From assembly GCA_963575745.1 (NCBI GenBank), contig CAUYUJ010005758.1, forward strand, positions 356,486-420,485: 64,000 nt of DNA. The letters are read 5' to 3'. Position numbers and translations under genes: made by a program. Each line of letters starts with the position of its first letter. Positions within the stretch are counted from its first letter, which is position 1. Source of the DNA: Prorocentrum cordatum (taxonomy: Eukaryota > Sar > Dinophyceae > Prorocentrales > Prorocentraceae). Shown one piece after another: positions 10,501-22,178 of the stretch. The notes under the pieces were generated by a model. It was not told the origin of the DNA and ran no database searches. It worked only from the letters and a program-made list of their open reading frames with translations.

Positions 10501-12100
10501 CGCGCTGTCACTCGAGGGGCGGGCGCGCAACTTCCCGCGCCCCCGCCGCGGCGCGATCCAGCCACCCACCTCGTCACCCCGATATGCGCGGAGACCCTTT
10601 GCGCGCGGTCGCGCGGCAGTCGCGGGTCGAGGGGCAGCTGCGCCCCCGCGCCGACCGCTGCCCTGGGGGTCGGCGCGCGCAGCGACACGCAGTCGCAGGA
10701 AGTCCACAAGCCCGTCAGCAGGGCGGCGGGCGCCGCGTGCGTCCCCACCCCCGCCTCGCCCATAACGACGCGAAGCTGCGCTGCGCGGAGCACGCTGGGC
10801 CATATGGCTGCCGCGGAAGGCCCCGAGGGCCTCCGACCACGCGGGCGTGGCGGAAGCCCGAGCGCGGCGCCTCTGGCCGCCGCGGGCATCGTTGCGCCGG
10901 CGACGCCCAAGGGCTAAGCCACTCTTGCGGGACCGATTTTCTCTAGCTGCACAGGCTAGCCCGACTGCGGCAGGCGCGCCTTTGTCGTTGGAAACCGAAG
11001 CGTCGTCGACAACGAGGCCGCGCCGAGGCCGCTGGGGCGCGGCCGTCGCGCGGCCGAGAGAAGTCCTGCCCGCGCCCGCCAACTGAACCAGCCAGACCTC
11101 GCCCGGGCCCGCCATCGCCCCCGAGACATGCCAGCGGGCTTGCGCGGCCCTGCCGGCGACTCAGGACTCAGCGCATCATCGAACATCGACCCGGCACGGA
11201 AACCCCGGCACGTCCTCCACAAAACCAAGGGCGCCATCGGCCCGGGGATGCATCCGCGGCCCATCTGATCCACCAAGTCCCTGCGCACCCACGCAAGAAC
11301 AGGCAGGACACGCGCTCGCCGCCGTCGAAGTCGAACCAACCGCCCAGCCACGGCCTGGTCGAGCCCGGAGGTCACGGATTACCCAGGCACCCTGCCTCCC
11401 CAATCCTCCTCCACCGAGCGCCCGCGACCTTCGCTGGGCAGCGGTATATAGCACCACTGCTGCGACAGCGCAACTTGCCCGAAGTGCGGCGGACGTAGCA
11501 GCGCTGGCGCGCACCTCCCAGCGAACCTCAACATGCCAAAACTGTCCACTGCGGCGCTGGCCGTCGCGGGGCACCTCCGAGCTGCTCGACCGCCGCCCCA
11601 CGGGGCGCGCCGGCGCTGTGGAGTCCACGCGACGACGTGCTGAAGGAAGCCGACGGCATCCTCGCGCCGCCAACCAGCACGCGGGTGCTAGCACGGCAAT
11701 GGCAGGCCCCAGCCCTGCGGTATCAGCGCACACTCCTCGGAGCTGCTGTCCCCGACCAGCAGTTCCACCGTCTGGCCGACCCTTATCCAGGGCGCCCCCA
11801 AGGGGCCAGGGGCTGCGACCAATTGCTCCGCCAAGATGCAGCTGCGCGCCCAGCCAGGAACCAGAAAGAGATGAGGCTGCCGCCATTCTCGCGCGAACAC
11901 CTGCAGACGGCCGCCGCCGGGCCCTGGGCCGAGGCCGTCGCCGAGGCCACGGCGCGACCCCTCAACGGCGACCCCATCATCGCGGAGAGCTTGCGCTTCT
12001 GGCCCGCCCGTCTTTGGGCGCCGGCGGGGCGGGGGCCACGCGCGGGGGGGGAGATCGACAGATGCCCCCGCCGCCGTTCGCGGCCCGATCTTCCATGGGA
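7600..12100. other. Very GC-rich region, no secure gene
   Basis: Many ORFs above 100 codons overlap on both strands because stop codons are rare in GC-rich sequence. None gave a recognisable domain. Candidate decayed coding sequence on the minus strand between about 9.8 and 11.4 kb was examined but no motif could be assigned. An imperfect inverted repeat at 9684-9850 is listed separately. Confidence 0.5.
9684..9850. repeat. Imperfect inverted repeat with internal GAGTGACC duplications
   Basis: The left arm (9684-9720) contains GAGTGACC twice and ends in CTTTGGTGCGCGG. The right arm (9816-9850) begins CCGCGCCAAAGGTCACTC and has GGTCACTC a second time. Read in reverse complement, the two arms align over about 35 bases with few mismatches around a loop of roughly 95 bases. 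This could be a small foldback/MITE-like element or a relic transposon end. Nothing else identifies it. Confidence 0.5.
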
Positions 12101-12126
12101 GTTGGAGGACCGCGTGCAAGTGCATG

Positions 12127-13626
12127 CTAGAAAGGAAACGCGCGCCACCTGCGCGCCGTCGACGAGGCCGGCTGCCCCCGCCACCTCGGCGCCGCGCCCG
12201 GACAGAACGCGCGCGCGCGAGAAAAACCATCGGCCCCAGGCACGACGGGGGCGCCCAGAAAAAAGCGCGTCGCCGTTGCGCGGCGCCGCGAGCGCCCAAG
12301 AAGGAACAAGCCGACGTCGTCGTCAAGTTGCCGCCGCGAAAATGTAGCGCCGTAGGCGCGAACCCGAGCAACGGGGCCTTCGTCGAATGCCTGGGCGCCC
12401 TCCGCAGGTGCTCGAGGGTCGCGGCCGCCGTCCGCGCGTCGCGACGAGCTCGCCGCCGCGAGCGGCCGACCGCCCCTGAATTGGCAGACGGACGCGCGGC
12501 TACTGCGGACGTCTCCTAATCGCCCATGTCCAGGGATTTGGATGTCCACGGGCCCCACCGCTCAACGCCGCTGACCACCCGCGCCGAGACCCAGCAGCAG
12601 CAGGGCCACGGGCCGCGTCTGGCAGTGGGCCAGCGGCAGGCGCCCAGCAGCAGCGGCCCCCCCTTTTGCGGTTCGACGCGCCCCGAGCCCTTGCGAGGTC
12701 GCGCGCCGCTTTCGCGGATGGCCGCCAGACGCCCCCGCTGCAGCTCAGCCTTCTGCGGGGAAGCTCGGGAAGCGCAGCTTCAACAACCTCTGCAGGAGGC
12801 GAAGCCACTAAATGGGGCCCAGACGGTGGCCTGGGCCTCGCACCAAACAACTGTCCGCCCTCGGTGTTGCGCTTCTCGCCCGAATGTTCCCGCTCCTGCA
12901 AGAGCTCCAAAGATTCTCGGGCAACTCCGCCTTCTCTGGGCTTCGGGCGCGGGAATTTGCTTCTGGCCCTTCTGGAAGGCCGCCCCGCGGGCGACAGGGC
13001 GGCGCAGGCCTCCTCCTGCTGCGCGGTAGCCCGGGCGCGGCCAACCCCCGGCAACTCGCGGCACTGGGCGGGGCACCCCCCAGGTCGGCCTCCGCCGACG
13101 GGCCGACGGAGACATCGACCAGCAGGGGGTCAGCGCCCGCAAATCGTCCGAGGAGCTTAAGCCGCTTTCTGGTCTGCGGCAGCCGTCTCCGCGAGTTGGC
13201 GCCCGTCGGGCTCGAGGACGCACTCCTCCGCTCGCAGCGCAAATTTGTTGAGGTTGGACGGAGTTCCTTGTCGGCCGAGGCCACGCTCGCCTCCGACAAC
13301 TTCTCGCGGGGCAGAAAAACTCTCGCCAGGGGGGTCGGCGGCGGGGCGGGGGCAATGACGACCTTGAACTGGGCGACCTCGGCATCCGTAATCGGGGGCG
13401 CTGCCGCGAATGCCTGGAACTGACCGGGGGCGCCTTTGGGGTCGCCGGGCGCCGCGGTGTCGCCGCCGCCTGAGCGCTGCCTAGGAGGCGCCCATTTCCG
13501 CGGCGGTGCGTTTACAGCGCTCGCGAGAGATCTGTCCGGCTCCATCCCCGCCTGGCGAGCAGGCCTCGCCAGGCAATGCCAGCGCGAGCATTCGTGCTTC
13601 TCCTTGGCGAGCTTCCGATCCCACAA
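12127..13626 (-). pseudogene. Possible decayed LINE ORF1-like coding region
   Basis: The minus-strand frame ending at 12808 has ITDAEVAQFKVVIAPAPP, then FLPREKLSEASVASADKELR and VDVSVGPSAEADLGG. This suggests a helical, charged region like the coiled-coil ORF1 proteins of dinoflagellate LINEs. The surrounding sequence is Arg/Pro/Ala-rich shadow coding. No zinc finger is clearly readable upstream and no endonuclease or RT could be recognised downstream. Treat as a weak guess. Confidence 0.2.
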
Positions 13627-14119
13627 TCAGTCAGCACTGGCACGCATCGCACACCGCGCACGCACACTGCGTGCGTCGAGCGAGCCTTGCCCATGACGAT
13701 GATGAAACGCGGTAAATGCAGCGCTGACACCGGAAAACTGGTCCACGCAGGGCGAAATGCAAGGAGTTTGGCCGCGGATCAACGGCGCCCCCTCTTCATG
13801 GAGGCGGAACAGCCCCCCCTGGGAACGCAGAAACAAACGTTGTAGCCAGCGTGAACCCCAAACGGCGATTCGTTACATAATATGCGGGGCAATCTAATCA
13901 AGCGACGCAATCAATGCGGTGCTATCTATGTGGATCAGTCGGCGCGGAACAATCTAGGCGTCGCAAGGAATGTGGCGCAATCTACATGGTGTGATCCACG
14001 AGGTGCAACCTATCTTGAAGCTTCCACTGCTCGTGCAAACATCCCACCCTCCCACCCGCAACTTGGCCGCAAGACCTCTTAAGACAAGACCGTGACGGTG
14101 GGTACCACATGGCACTTGG

Positions 14120-14690
14120 CCACGACACCCACGCCGACGACGACAGCGACAACGACGACGACGGCGCCGCCGACACCGACTACGACGACACCGACGACGT
14201 CTCCAACGACTTCGACGACGACAACGACGACGACGACACCGACGACGACGACGCCGACGACGACGAGGGAGGAGGGAGGACGACGATGGCGACAACGACG
14301 ACAACGACGACAACGACGAGGGAGGAGGGAGGACGGCGACGACGCGAACGACGAAGGAGGAAGGACGGCGACGCCGACGACGACAACGACGAGGGAGGAC
14401 GGAACACGACGACGACGAGGACAACGACGACGACGACGACGACGGCGACGAAATAGGTGGGACGACGACGAGACGCCGACGACGGACGACGACGACGACG
14501 ACGACAACTAGGGAGGAGGAGGAAGGACGACCACGGCGACAACGACGACGGAAACAACCACGACGCCAAAGAGGACGACGACGACGAACACGAGGAAAGA
14601 CTGAGGACGACGTCGGCGACGACGACGACGACGACGCGGGAGGAGGGAGGACGGCGACGACGACGACGACGCCGACGACGCAAGAGCGCG
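14120..14690. repeat. GAC/ACG triplet microsatellite with GGGAGGAGGGAGGAC interruptions
   Basis: The plus strand consists of GAC-phase triplets broken several times by a purine block of the form GAGGGAGGAGGGAGGAC. The blocks recur near 14268, 14320, 14510 and 14640, so this is a higher-order repeat and not a simple run. ORFs through it (Asp-, Thr- or Val-rich) are artefacts. Confidence 0.85.
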
Positions 14691-15160
14691 CGCGCACGCT
14701 TTTGTTGAAAATCCGTGTTGCGAAACCTTGGTTTTTTCGTAGGTGTTTTTGGACACACGATTTTGAAATCCTTCCGAAACCGGTGGATTTTGAAGGATTT
14801 CGGCACACGCGCGCGACGACGCGCGCGTCTGCACTTCGTCCAATTTTTTGCAAGGGATTCTCGCGACGGCACACGCACAACTGCGTTCGACAGATTCCGA
14901 CATGCGCGCGCGCGAAGCCAGTTTAATAGCATTTTATGACAATCTTGAAAAACCTATGGTTTTCTGAAGATTTCGCAAGAGCTCGCGCGGAAGTTTTTGT
15001 TGAGCAAATCAATGTGCGAAACCCTGTGTTTTTGTATGTTGTTTGGGAACTCGATTGCGAAATCCTTCCGGCACCGAGGATTTTTGAAGGATGTCGGCAT
15101 GCGCGCGCGACGACGCGCGCGTGTGCACTTCGTCCAACTTGTTGCAAGGGATTCGTGACA
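14690..15160. repeat. Diverged duplication, about 190 bp repeated at a 294-bp offset
   Basis: Copy one (about 14695-14880) and copy two (about 14985-15160) share GAAATCCTTCCG, a GATTTT(T)GAAGGAT segment, a near-palindromic GCGCGCGACGACGCGCGC core, CACTTCGTCCAA and TTGCAAGGGATTC in the same order. The GAAATCC landmark is at 14765 and again at 15059. AT-rich blocks alternate with alternating-CG blocks. No coding capacity is apparent. Confidence 0.7.
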
Positions 15161-15489
15161 AAATGCTATGTTAGAGCAACAGATGTCACCGCATAGTGTT
15201 TTTAAAAGGGAACCTCAGGGGGGGATACCAGGAGGCCTAAGATAGTGCAAATTCATATTTAGGATGGACATGTGGTCAGAATCATATGTGATTTACATAC
15301 CCGAAAATGGCATTGATAACGCCGGGGGGCGGAAGTCCTTTTGTTTTTTACAAAGGAGAATACATGTGGTGCAAAGCTATGTGTTGCAATCTGTCTTAAG
15401 TTATAGTTGTAGCGCATGCGGCGAAGTGCAAGCAAGGTGGCGCAACCGCATCTATACATGGCCTGAGCTACGCGGCGCCGGCCAGGCGG

Positions 15490-15770
15490 TGATAGGCGAG
15501 AACGAAGTGGCCAGGCCGACGCCCAGGCCCAGGCGACGGGCGGCCACAGGGCGGCGACGAGGCGGCGACGGGGCGGCGACGGGCGAGAACGAGGCGGCCA
15601 AACCGACACCAGACCCCTGGCGAGGGGCGGCGACGAAACGGCGACGAGCGAGAAAGAGGCGGCCAGACCGACGCCAAAGCCCAGGCGACGGGCGGCGACG
15701 AGGCGGCAACAATACGGCGACGGGCAAGAACGAGGCGGCCAAACCGACACACGAACCCAAATCTTGCAAA
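15490..15770. repeat. Degenerate tandem repeat, GGCGACGGGC-rich units
   Basis: Units share AGGCGGCCAAACCGACACC or a close variant, followed by a CC(C/A)TGGCGA and several GGCGACGA copies. They recur about three to four times between 15490 and 15770. The unit is roughly 65-100 bases and irregular because the inner GGCGAC motif has itself expanded. Confidence 0.65.
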
Positions 15771-15849
15771 ACAGGTTCCCACCGAAACTTTCAACTTTTG
15801 TTCCCGAGTATGGTACTGTTCAGGATTCTGACCACCCTGAAGTCGTAGC

Positions 15850-16800
15850 GCATGTTGCGTTTGATAAGTCGCCACTCTTCGGTCGTTGCTAGAATGTGCT
15901 CTATCAAGTTCGGTTCGGTTCTGTCCGGTTCTACGCGCATGTGGTTGAGGCCGGTCGTTGCTGCGTTTGTGTCCGCCCGGAGGCCAACCTTACGTCGGCG
16001 TGGATGCTGCGTTTGAGAGGGCGCCCTGGATCTGTTGTTGCTGTATTCCAAATTGTTAGATTACACTATGCTCTAATATAGTACGTATGCGGTTTATGTT
16101 ATGTAGTGTTCTCGACGGGCCGGCGTGACGTCGTGGCGCCTGTCACGTCAGATCCGTCGAGTCTAATCGGTCGTTGCTGCGACTGCTCGTTCCTCTGGCC
16201 AACTTGAGCTCGTCGCGCACGTCGCGTTTGATTATGCGACGGTGCGGCCGATAATGCTACGATGTTGGATAAGTAAAACGCCGTGAATGCGCGGCCGTTG
16301 CACAATGCTGCGCTGCATCCAGCGCGCGATAGGACGGCGCTGCTAGGCCCCAGCTGCACAATACTACGTGAGTTTATGTTCGGCCCTGCTCTCTTATATG
16401 CACATGTGGTTTGTCTCATTTTGCCCTCGACGGGCCAGCGTGACGTCGCGACGCCTCTCGGGTCTGATGCGTCGTCCATTCGGTCGTTGCTGCGCCTGTT
16501 TTCGCCCTGTCGCCAGCCTCGCGTCGGCGCGGACGCCGCGAGCATCAGGGCGCAATTCGTCGCCCCCCGCTGTGCTGAACAGTTTCGAAGTATGTGGTAA
16601 TCATGTGCATGTATGCTATGCTACATCATTTTCTGCTGTGCCCTCGAAGGTCCAGCGTAACTCCGTCGCACCTTTCACATTGGATTCGTCGTCCGGTCAG
16701 TGGTGGCTGCGCCTGTTTGTTCATTTGGCTCGCTTGACCTCGGCGCGCACGTCTCGTTTGTTTCAGTTTTGGTACGGTCGATTATGGCATGATGTTCCTC
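15850..16800. repeat. Degenerate long tandem repeat family
   Basis: A landmark CTCGACGGGCC(G/A)GCGTGACGTCG occurs at 16111 and 16426, and a diverged version CTCGAAGGTCCAGCGTAAC at 16643. Each is followed by a GGTCGTTGCTGCG or similar segment and, about 40-60 bases later, by GCGCGCACGTC/GGCGCGGACG. A more diverged unit with GGTCGTTGCTGCG lies near 15950. Spacing varies (315, then about 217 bases). No gene is seen. Confidence 0.55.
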
Positions 16801-17560
16801 TTCAGGTGTGATTCACTTTGTTGCGCTTGAAGTATCTTGTTTTATGATCGGCACTGTGACGCGCTGCATTTATAGATTGTGTTGCGCCATCATTAATAAT
16901 ATGTTCCGTTGGGGGTTTACTCTATGTTAAGTTTTTGATGGTGGCAAATTCCGGCGCGCCGTCTCGCCTCTATTATAAGCCATGGCCGTCTACCCCAAGT
17001 GCCGCCGTAGTGGTAGCAACATTGCAACTTCCATATGCGGTTATGTTGGAGACGGTGCGTCGTGTTCATTCTCGGTGCTGCGACGCCCCACGCAAACATG
17101 TAACCGCCCATGATGTTTGATTACGGCCGTTGCTGTCGGGGTAGCAGCAGTGCCCCAAGTCCCTTATGTTGTTGAGAGCTGGCACGGCACGCGCTATGTT
17201 GGTCTGCTGTGGCATGCGCTGCTGCTTTGCGGTGATATGGCATGGCCCATGCAGCGTCATGGCGTGCGCTGTGCCGTTCTGCGATGCCACACTATTGGGT
17301 GTATGCGATGCCGCGCTATGGCTATGTCATGGTATGAGGTGACGTGCTATGTTGTAGTACGTTGTGTGGCGTTGTGTTACGGTATGATCGAATGTGTCCT
17401 GTCATGGTGCGATGCGAGATAACACGGTATGCGGCTCGCTGCTCTGTGTACTACGCGGCGTGATACCGTGATATATCAGGTATGGTTTGACCGATCGAGA
17501 TACGACTGTCATGCTGTGACATGCCCTGGTATTTGGCGATGTGTTATGGCACGCGTTGTT
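16800..17560. other. Low-complexity TATG-rich stretch, no gene
   Basis: Between about 17170 and 17550 the plus strand is rich in GYTATG, GTATG and TGYGATG words without fixed spacing. The ORFs are short and of unusual composition (Cys, Met, Val). I see nothing codable. Confidence 0.5.
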
Positions 17561-17599
17561 TCGAGAACACTCGGCGACCCGGGGGCCTGGCGGCCGCGG

Positions 17600-17775
17600 C
17601 GCGCGACGCGGACATGTCGAGCCTGGGAGGGCGGGGGTCTCGGAGAATGTCGGTGGGCATAGGGATCTGGCGGCGGCGGCGCGCAGAGCGGGCGGGCCAG
17701 GGCGGGCGGGAGTCTCGGCGCGTCTCGGCCGGCCCGGGGACGTGGAGGTCGCGGCGTGCAAGGTAGGCGGGTCGG
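17600..17775. repeat. Two diverged copies of a GC-rich unit of about 75 bp
   Basis: Two consecutive GC-rich stretches share GGGCGGG(G/A)GTCTCGG, a GG.CTGGCGGCGGCG or GACGTGGAGGTCGCGGCG ending and similar spacing. Copy boundaries are loose. Confidence 0.4.
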
Positions 17776-17793
17776 GAGGCACGTGCTTGACAT

Positions 17794-18486
17794 CTAACTA
17801 CCTCTGTTTGTCGGGCAGGGCACAGGGGCCCCCAAGTGCAAACGCTGCCCGGGGGCACCTGGGCGCATAAAGGAGGCGGGGGATGAGGGGGGGGACTTGC
17901 GGGGGCACGAGCGCAGAGATTGAAAGAGGGAGGAGCGCACCGTGCCTTGGCGCAGCTGGTCGGAGCTGTTCGCCTCGGCTGCGGCGCCGGCGGCGGCGGC
18001 CGCGGGCCCGCGGCGCGGGGGGCGCAGGCTTCTCTCGAAAGCCTCGATGTGCTCAACGAGCTCGTCAGAGCCAACGCACTCGGCGTCGAAGTGCCGGGCG
18101 GCGTTGCGCATCGCGCACAGGATCGTGAGGACTTCGCAGGCTCGATCGTCACGTGGAGGGCGCAGCCCCAGTCTGTCAAGCCGATGAACAGGGAAGTCTG
18201 CCAATGGAACATGAAGGGTACGCTGAAGGGCCCAGCAGAGTACAGGACAGGCAAGGTAACGTTTCAAACGCTCCTTCTCATTCATGCATCCGAAAATGCA
18301 ATTGCGCCTGCCTCTATCACCAAGAATCCGCCGCAGCGCCGTCAAGGCAATACCCCTGCTCCTCAGAATGGGCCAAGACCACGAGGCAGGTAAACGAGCT
18401 GGGCGCACTTTGAAACCATCCCGGTCAATGTTCAGCATCAGCACATCGCATTGATGCCACAGCTTGCGAAATTGCGAGTCGCCCAC
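17794..18486 (-). pseudogene. C-terminal zinc-motif region of LINE A
   Basis: The minus-strand frame contains ALTALRRILGDRGRRNCIFG followed by CMNEKERLKRYLACPVLC. This resembles the C.FGC...D.L.HY..CP zinc-binding motif found after RT in many dinoflagellate LINEs, with the usual His replaced by Arg. A weakly preserved helical region follows (AARHFDAECVGSDELVEHIE). No RNase H domain is recognisable. Confidence 0.5.
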
Positions 18487-19315
18487 ATGGACACCGTGGA
18501 GGGAGAAGACATCGCGTTCACCAGCTCAGTACGAACCGCTCTTTGCCACGTGAACGTGCCAATACCATATGGGATACTCAAGTCATGTCTGATCTCATGC
18601 GTCTGGGGAAGCTCTGCCTCCACCAAAACTTGCCCACTGACTATGGTTTCATCAATCTAGAACATGGCACGCAGGCGCGAAAGGCGCGCATTTTTCCGCG
18701 AAGCCAGGCGCCTTCCAAAATCTAAGGGGGCAGCTCCAAGGCGCGACCATGGCTCGACAATCTCGCAATAGAATGTTAAAGAAGATCCGCGGATGCACCA
18801 GACGCGAACTTGGCATGCAGCGACTCAATGCGTTCCCCAAAAGTAATCCAATGAACGCGGATGAGGGCTGCCGGCGCCGTGGATTGCCGCGTGGCAATAC
18901 GACGCCCACCCCAGTCGCGGAGCCTCAGATACAGCGCAGGCCGGGGAGCTCCGAAGAGAAGACGTAGCGCGGAGGCCGAAAGCCCCAGCTCACGGTGGCG
19001 AAGAGCAGCCCGCAGTGGAACCACCTGAGCCACATGGGAGAGACGAGATGTGCGAGGCGGGGATTTACCCATGCCCACCGCCTAGGAACCGACGCCCCGG
19101 CGCCCCGGCGGGCGGCGGATATGGATATATCTTTCGGCCCCCGGGGGCCCGAATATGCCCATGTCCACCGCCTGCCGAGGCTCCGAAAACAAATCCTCCA
19201 GGCGGCGGTCATGCATGAATTCCCGCCTCGGAAGACGCACCGAGAGGAGTCGTGGCATGCCGGAGCAGAGGCGGGGGCCGCGCCGCGAGCAATGGCGAAC
19301 CCACGAGAGATGACC

Positions 19316-20300
19316 CTAGGCGGGCCCACGAAACTGTAGATGACCATCGGCCGCGGGGCCGAGCCACAGCCACAGGAACTTCAAAGCCTCCGCCACTTGA
19401 GAGCCGCGCCACGCAGGAGCTTCAGCGGCGAGGCGCTGTTGGACTGCAATCTTCCATTTAGCTGAAATCTCGCCCGAGAGAGCCGCCACGTTGCAAATTG
19501 CAGGTTCGAGGCGCGGCGTCGCCGCGCGTTCAGCAAGATCCAGCACTCTCGAGACAACCTGAAGTAACTTCATGGCTTCCAAGCACATCCGATGTCATCG
19601 GCGCACCACCGCGCCGTGTCGCGACGTTGAGAATCAACAGAGTTGAGCAGATCTTGTACAGAAGGAGTCGTCGCGATAGCAAAGAAGGGCCCAGGCGCCG
19701 TGCACCCCTGCGCGATGCCCGAGGAAATTGCAAGACCAGGCCCCAAAGAGCACGAGAAGGTAGTGCACCCGAGGCAAGGCAACGAGGGGATCAGGGAGCT
19801 GAAGTCGGCGGACCTTGTCAAACATGATGTCCTGAGCCAGCGACGGGAACGCCTGCGCCATAGCTGGAGAGGCGAGCACAGGCTGCCACTCCGCTGCCAT
19901 CTTCAATGAATTATAAGCACGAGCATCCACATCCAGCTCCAGGGTGTTCGCCACGAGGGAGCGCGTCGCCGCGAAACCTCGCTGGCACCGCGGAGCCACT
20001 CTGGAGGCAATCCTCTTGAACGAAAAATTGATTATTGACTCCGCGGTCTTCGCGCCTGCGCAGTGGAGGCCCAGCGCGAGCAGGTTCGACGCCCTACGCG
20101 GACAGCCCTCTGGCTTCGAATCGGACGAAATGGACTCCTTTCGGCATGGACGCCTGCAGCGCTCCCGCCGATTTTGCCAGCAATGAGAAACCATCGAGCT
20201 GCCATCTCATACCATCAAACAGAATCTGCACTCCCCTCTCATGAGCCTGCCTCGCCGCGTGGCGCAGGTCATCCACGCCCGAGGCCGCCGCGCGCGCAAG
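19316..20300 (-). pseudogene. Reverse transcriptase relic of LINE A, CADD box
   Basis: The frame 20194-19634 reads FKRIASRVAPRCQRGFAATR, then TLELDVDARAYNS and MAQAFPSLAQDIMFDKVRR, corresponding to the Q.GF and D..AFPS motifs of LINE RTs. A second frame supplies RWCADDIGCAWKP at about 19585-19610, the YADD catalytic box with Tyr replaced by Cys. A third continues MKLLQVVSRVLDLAERAATP. Three frames are needed, so the enzyme is dead. Confidence 0.6.
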
Positions 20301-20777
20301 CCGCAGACCGCGTCGAACATCTTGCAGGGTCGAAAGCCGAAGACCACGCAGATCACAAGGGAACGAGCCTTTTCAATGCACCGCTTGGATGTAGTCGCGT
20401 CGCGGGCCCCCCACCGTGAACGCAGGGGCCCAGGGCTGAATCTTCGCTCGGAGCATCCCATGCGTGTCAGATACAAGTGCGCCACCATCCAGAATAATAC
20501 CATGAAGAAGAGAGTCTTGCCTTTCGGAGACCAGATCATCATCCTGCGCGCGCCCGCTTCCATGCGACCCCGAAGTTGCGTGCGTCGCTGGAAAGGCCGC
20601 AGGTCATCAAGACTGGACTTGACATCGCGTCGACGCCTCTCAGCTGCCGCCCATTGCGCCTCATTCGGCCGCGCCGGGAACTCACCTGCAGAGAATGAGG
20701 AAGCCGAGTGCTGGTCAACGCGAAACAAATCCTTGGCCATCGGGCGAGTGCGCAAGTGGCGCTCGGCAAGAGCAACA

Positions 20778-22088
20778 TCATTGCGCCAGACCACGCGAGT
20801 GATCGAGCGCCAATTTCAGCATCGTCGCCGGGTGCTCAGGGTCAGAAAACATCAGCTGATCACGACCCAAGCGAGCCACATGTCCGACGAACAGCTTGTA
20901 TTCTTCAAGAGCAATCGGAGGCGAGTGCATAGAGAGATCTAAATACGGATCGCATGCGGACCCAATCTGCTGGAAAGCCTGAGAGGTCAGAACATGGTTG
21001 GAAGTCGGTAGCCGCTGAGGATCGCGCTCAGCTCTGGGCGCGATGCGGAATGTCACGGCGACGTGATCGCTGATCTTGCGGGCGTGGATCTTCTCGGGAG
21101 GCAGCTGCGCCCGCGCGCGGCGCCGGCGCTTCGCCCGCCCAGGTAGTGCCACAGGGCATCTGTCAATCAAAGGGATGGCGTCCGTCGCCGCGGTGTGGTG
21201 AGCGAGGAAATCCGCTCGCATCTCCACCGGCTGATCTAACGCCGCGCGCCATGACGGCGCGCGCGCTCGAAGATGAGCAGACGGCGCTGCAGCTTGAGGG
21301 AGATGAAAAGAGAGAGCACCCACAAGGGTAAAATTGACCGCCGCAGGGTAGAGCTCGCGAGGATTCCGGGCAACTGCGGGGCGATCTCGATCAAGCTCTC
21401 GAGCGACAAACCTGGTCTGAGCGGCATTCAACACATGATTGCGCATGCTGCGTTGGACGAAAGCTGCGCGCGACGGAGAAGAACCAGGCCCGGAATAAGC
21501 TGCCACGCTGAGACATCTGAGATCAGCTATTATACAGCGGAAAAAATAATCGCAACGCCCCGCGCCGCGAGCCAGCGCCGCCACGGGCAGAAGAAGGCTG
21601 CGCCACAACACCAGCAAACAAACATTGCATACATCTGCATTATTCAAATGGCTGCCACGACTTCCCTGCAATGACCAATGATATGGCCGATTATGATGGG
21701 CGAAAGGAACGAAGGCATACTGGCTTGAAGTTGGCCTTCGCGCCTTTGCATTGCAGCGAGCTCTGAAGTTCCGCGTCGAAATGATAACTTGGCGAGACGG
21801 TCGCAACTGCCACCAGGCCAAAGAACGCCACAGAGAGTTCCGAAGCAAACGCCATCCGGCCTCCACCTTGCCACCAGACACCACGAGCTCGAGGGGGCCA
21901 GACATTTCGCGCCGGGGGGGGACCAAGCCATCGAATAAGTTCTTGTCGAAGACGAGTTGCGCGTGCGCCCGCTGCGGCTGCGGGGCCACCTGCGCCGCGT
22001 CGGTCCAATTGCGCGAGACAGCCCCGCGTCCGCGATCGAGGAACCAGGTCCCGCCGCATTCCTGCGTGAGCTCATGCTTGATTTTCAT
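20778..22088 (-). pseudogene. Endonuclease (EEP-type) relic of LINE A
   Basis: A 436-codon minus-strand frame begins KIKHELTQECGGTWFLDRGRGAVSR. Its middle is degraded and it ends in a well conserved segment: KISDHVAVTFRIAPR, then LPTSNHVLTSQAFQQI and FVGHVARLGRDQLMFSDP. SDH is the closing catalytic motif of exonuclease-endonuclease-phosphatase nucleases that nick the target DNA for target-primed reverse transcription. The catalytic Glu, D.N and ID motifs expected upstream are not readable in this frame, so the domain is inactive. Confidence 0.45.
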
Positions 22089-22178
22089 GCCAATGACCCC
22101 CCGGGCGACCTGCTTGGGGGACTCGTCGGGGCCCGCGCGCAGCCTGCTGGAGGCCCCCGCGGGAAGCGGGACTTGAAG

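Noticed and set aside
9856-11115. Minus-strand frame with VVDDASVSNDKG as a possible RT or RNase H motif
   Set aside because: No flanking RT or RNase H motifs and Arg/Ala/Gly shadow-like composition.
721-13626. Many ORFs of 150-490 codons on both strands
   Set aside because: Stop-poor GC-rich sequence opens all frames; only those with recognisable motifs were kept.
14120-14690. CRISPR-like array in the GAC region
   Set aside because: No constant repeat with unique spacers; it is a triplet microsatellite with interruptions.
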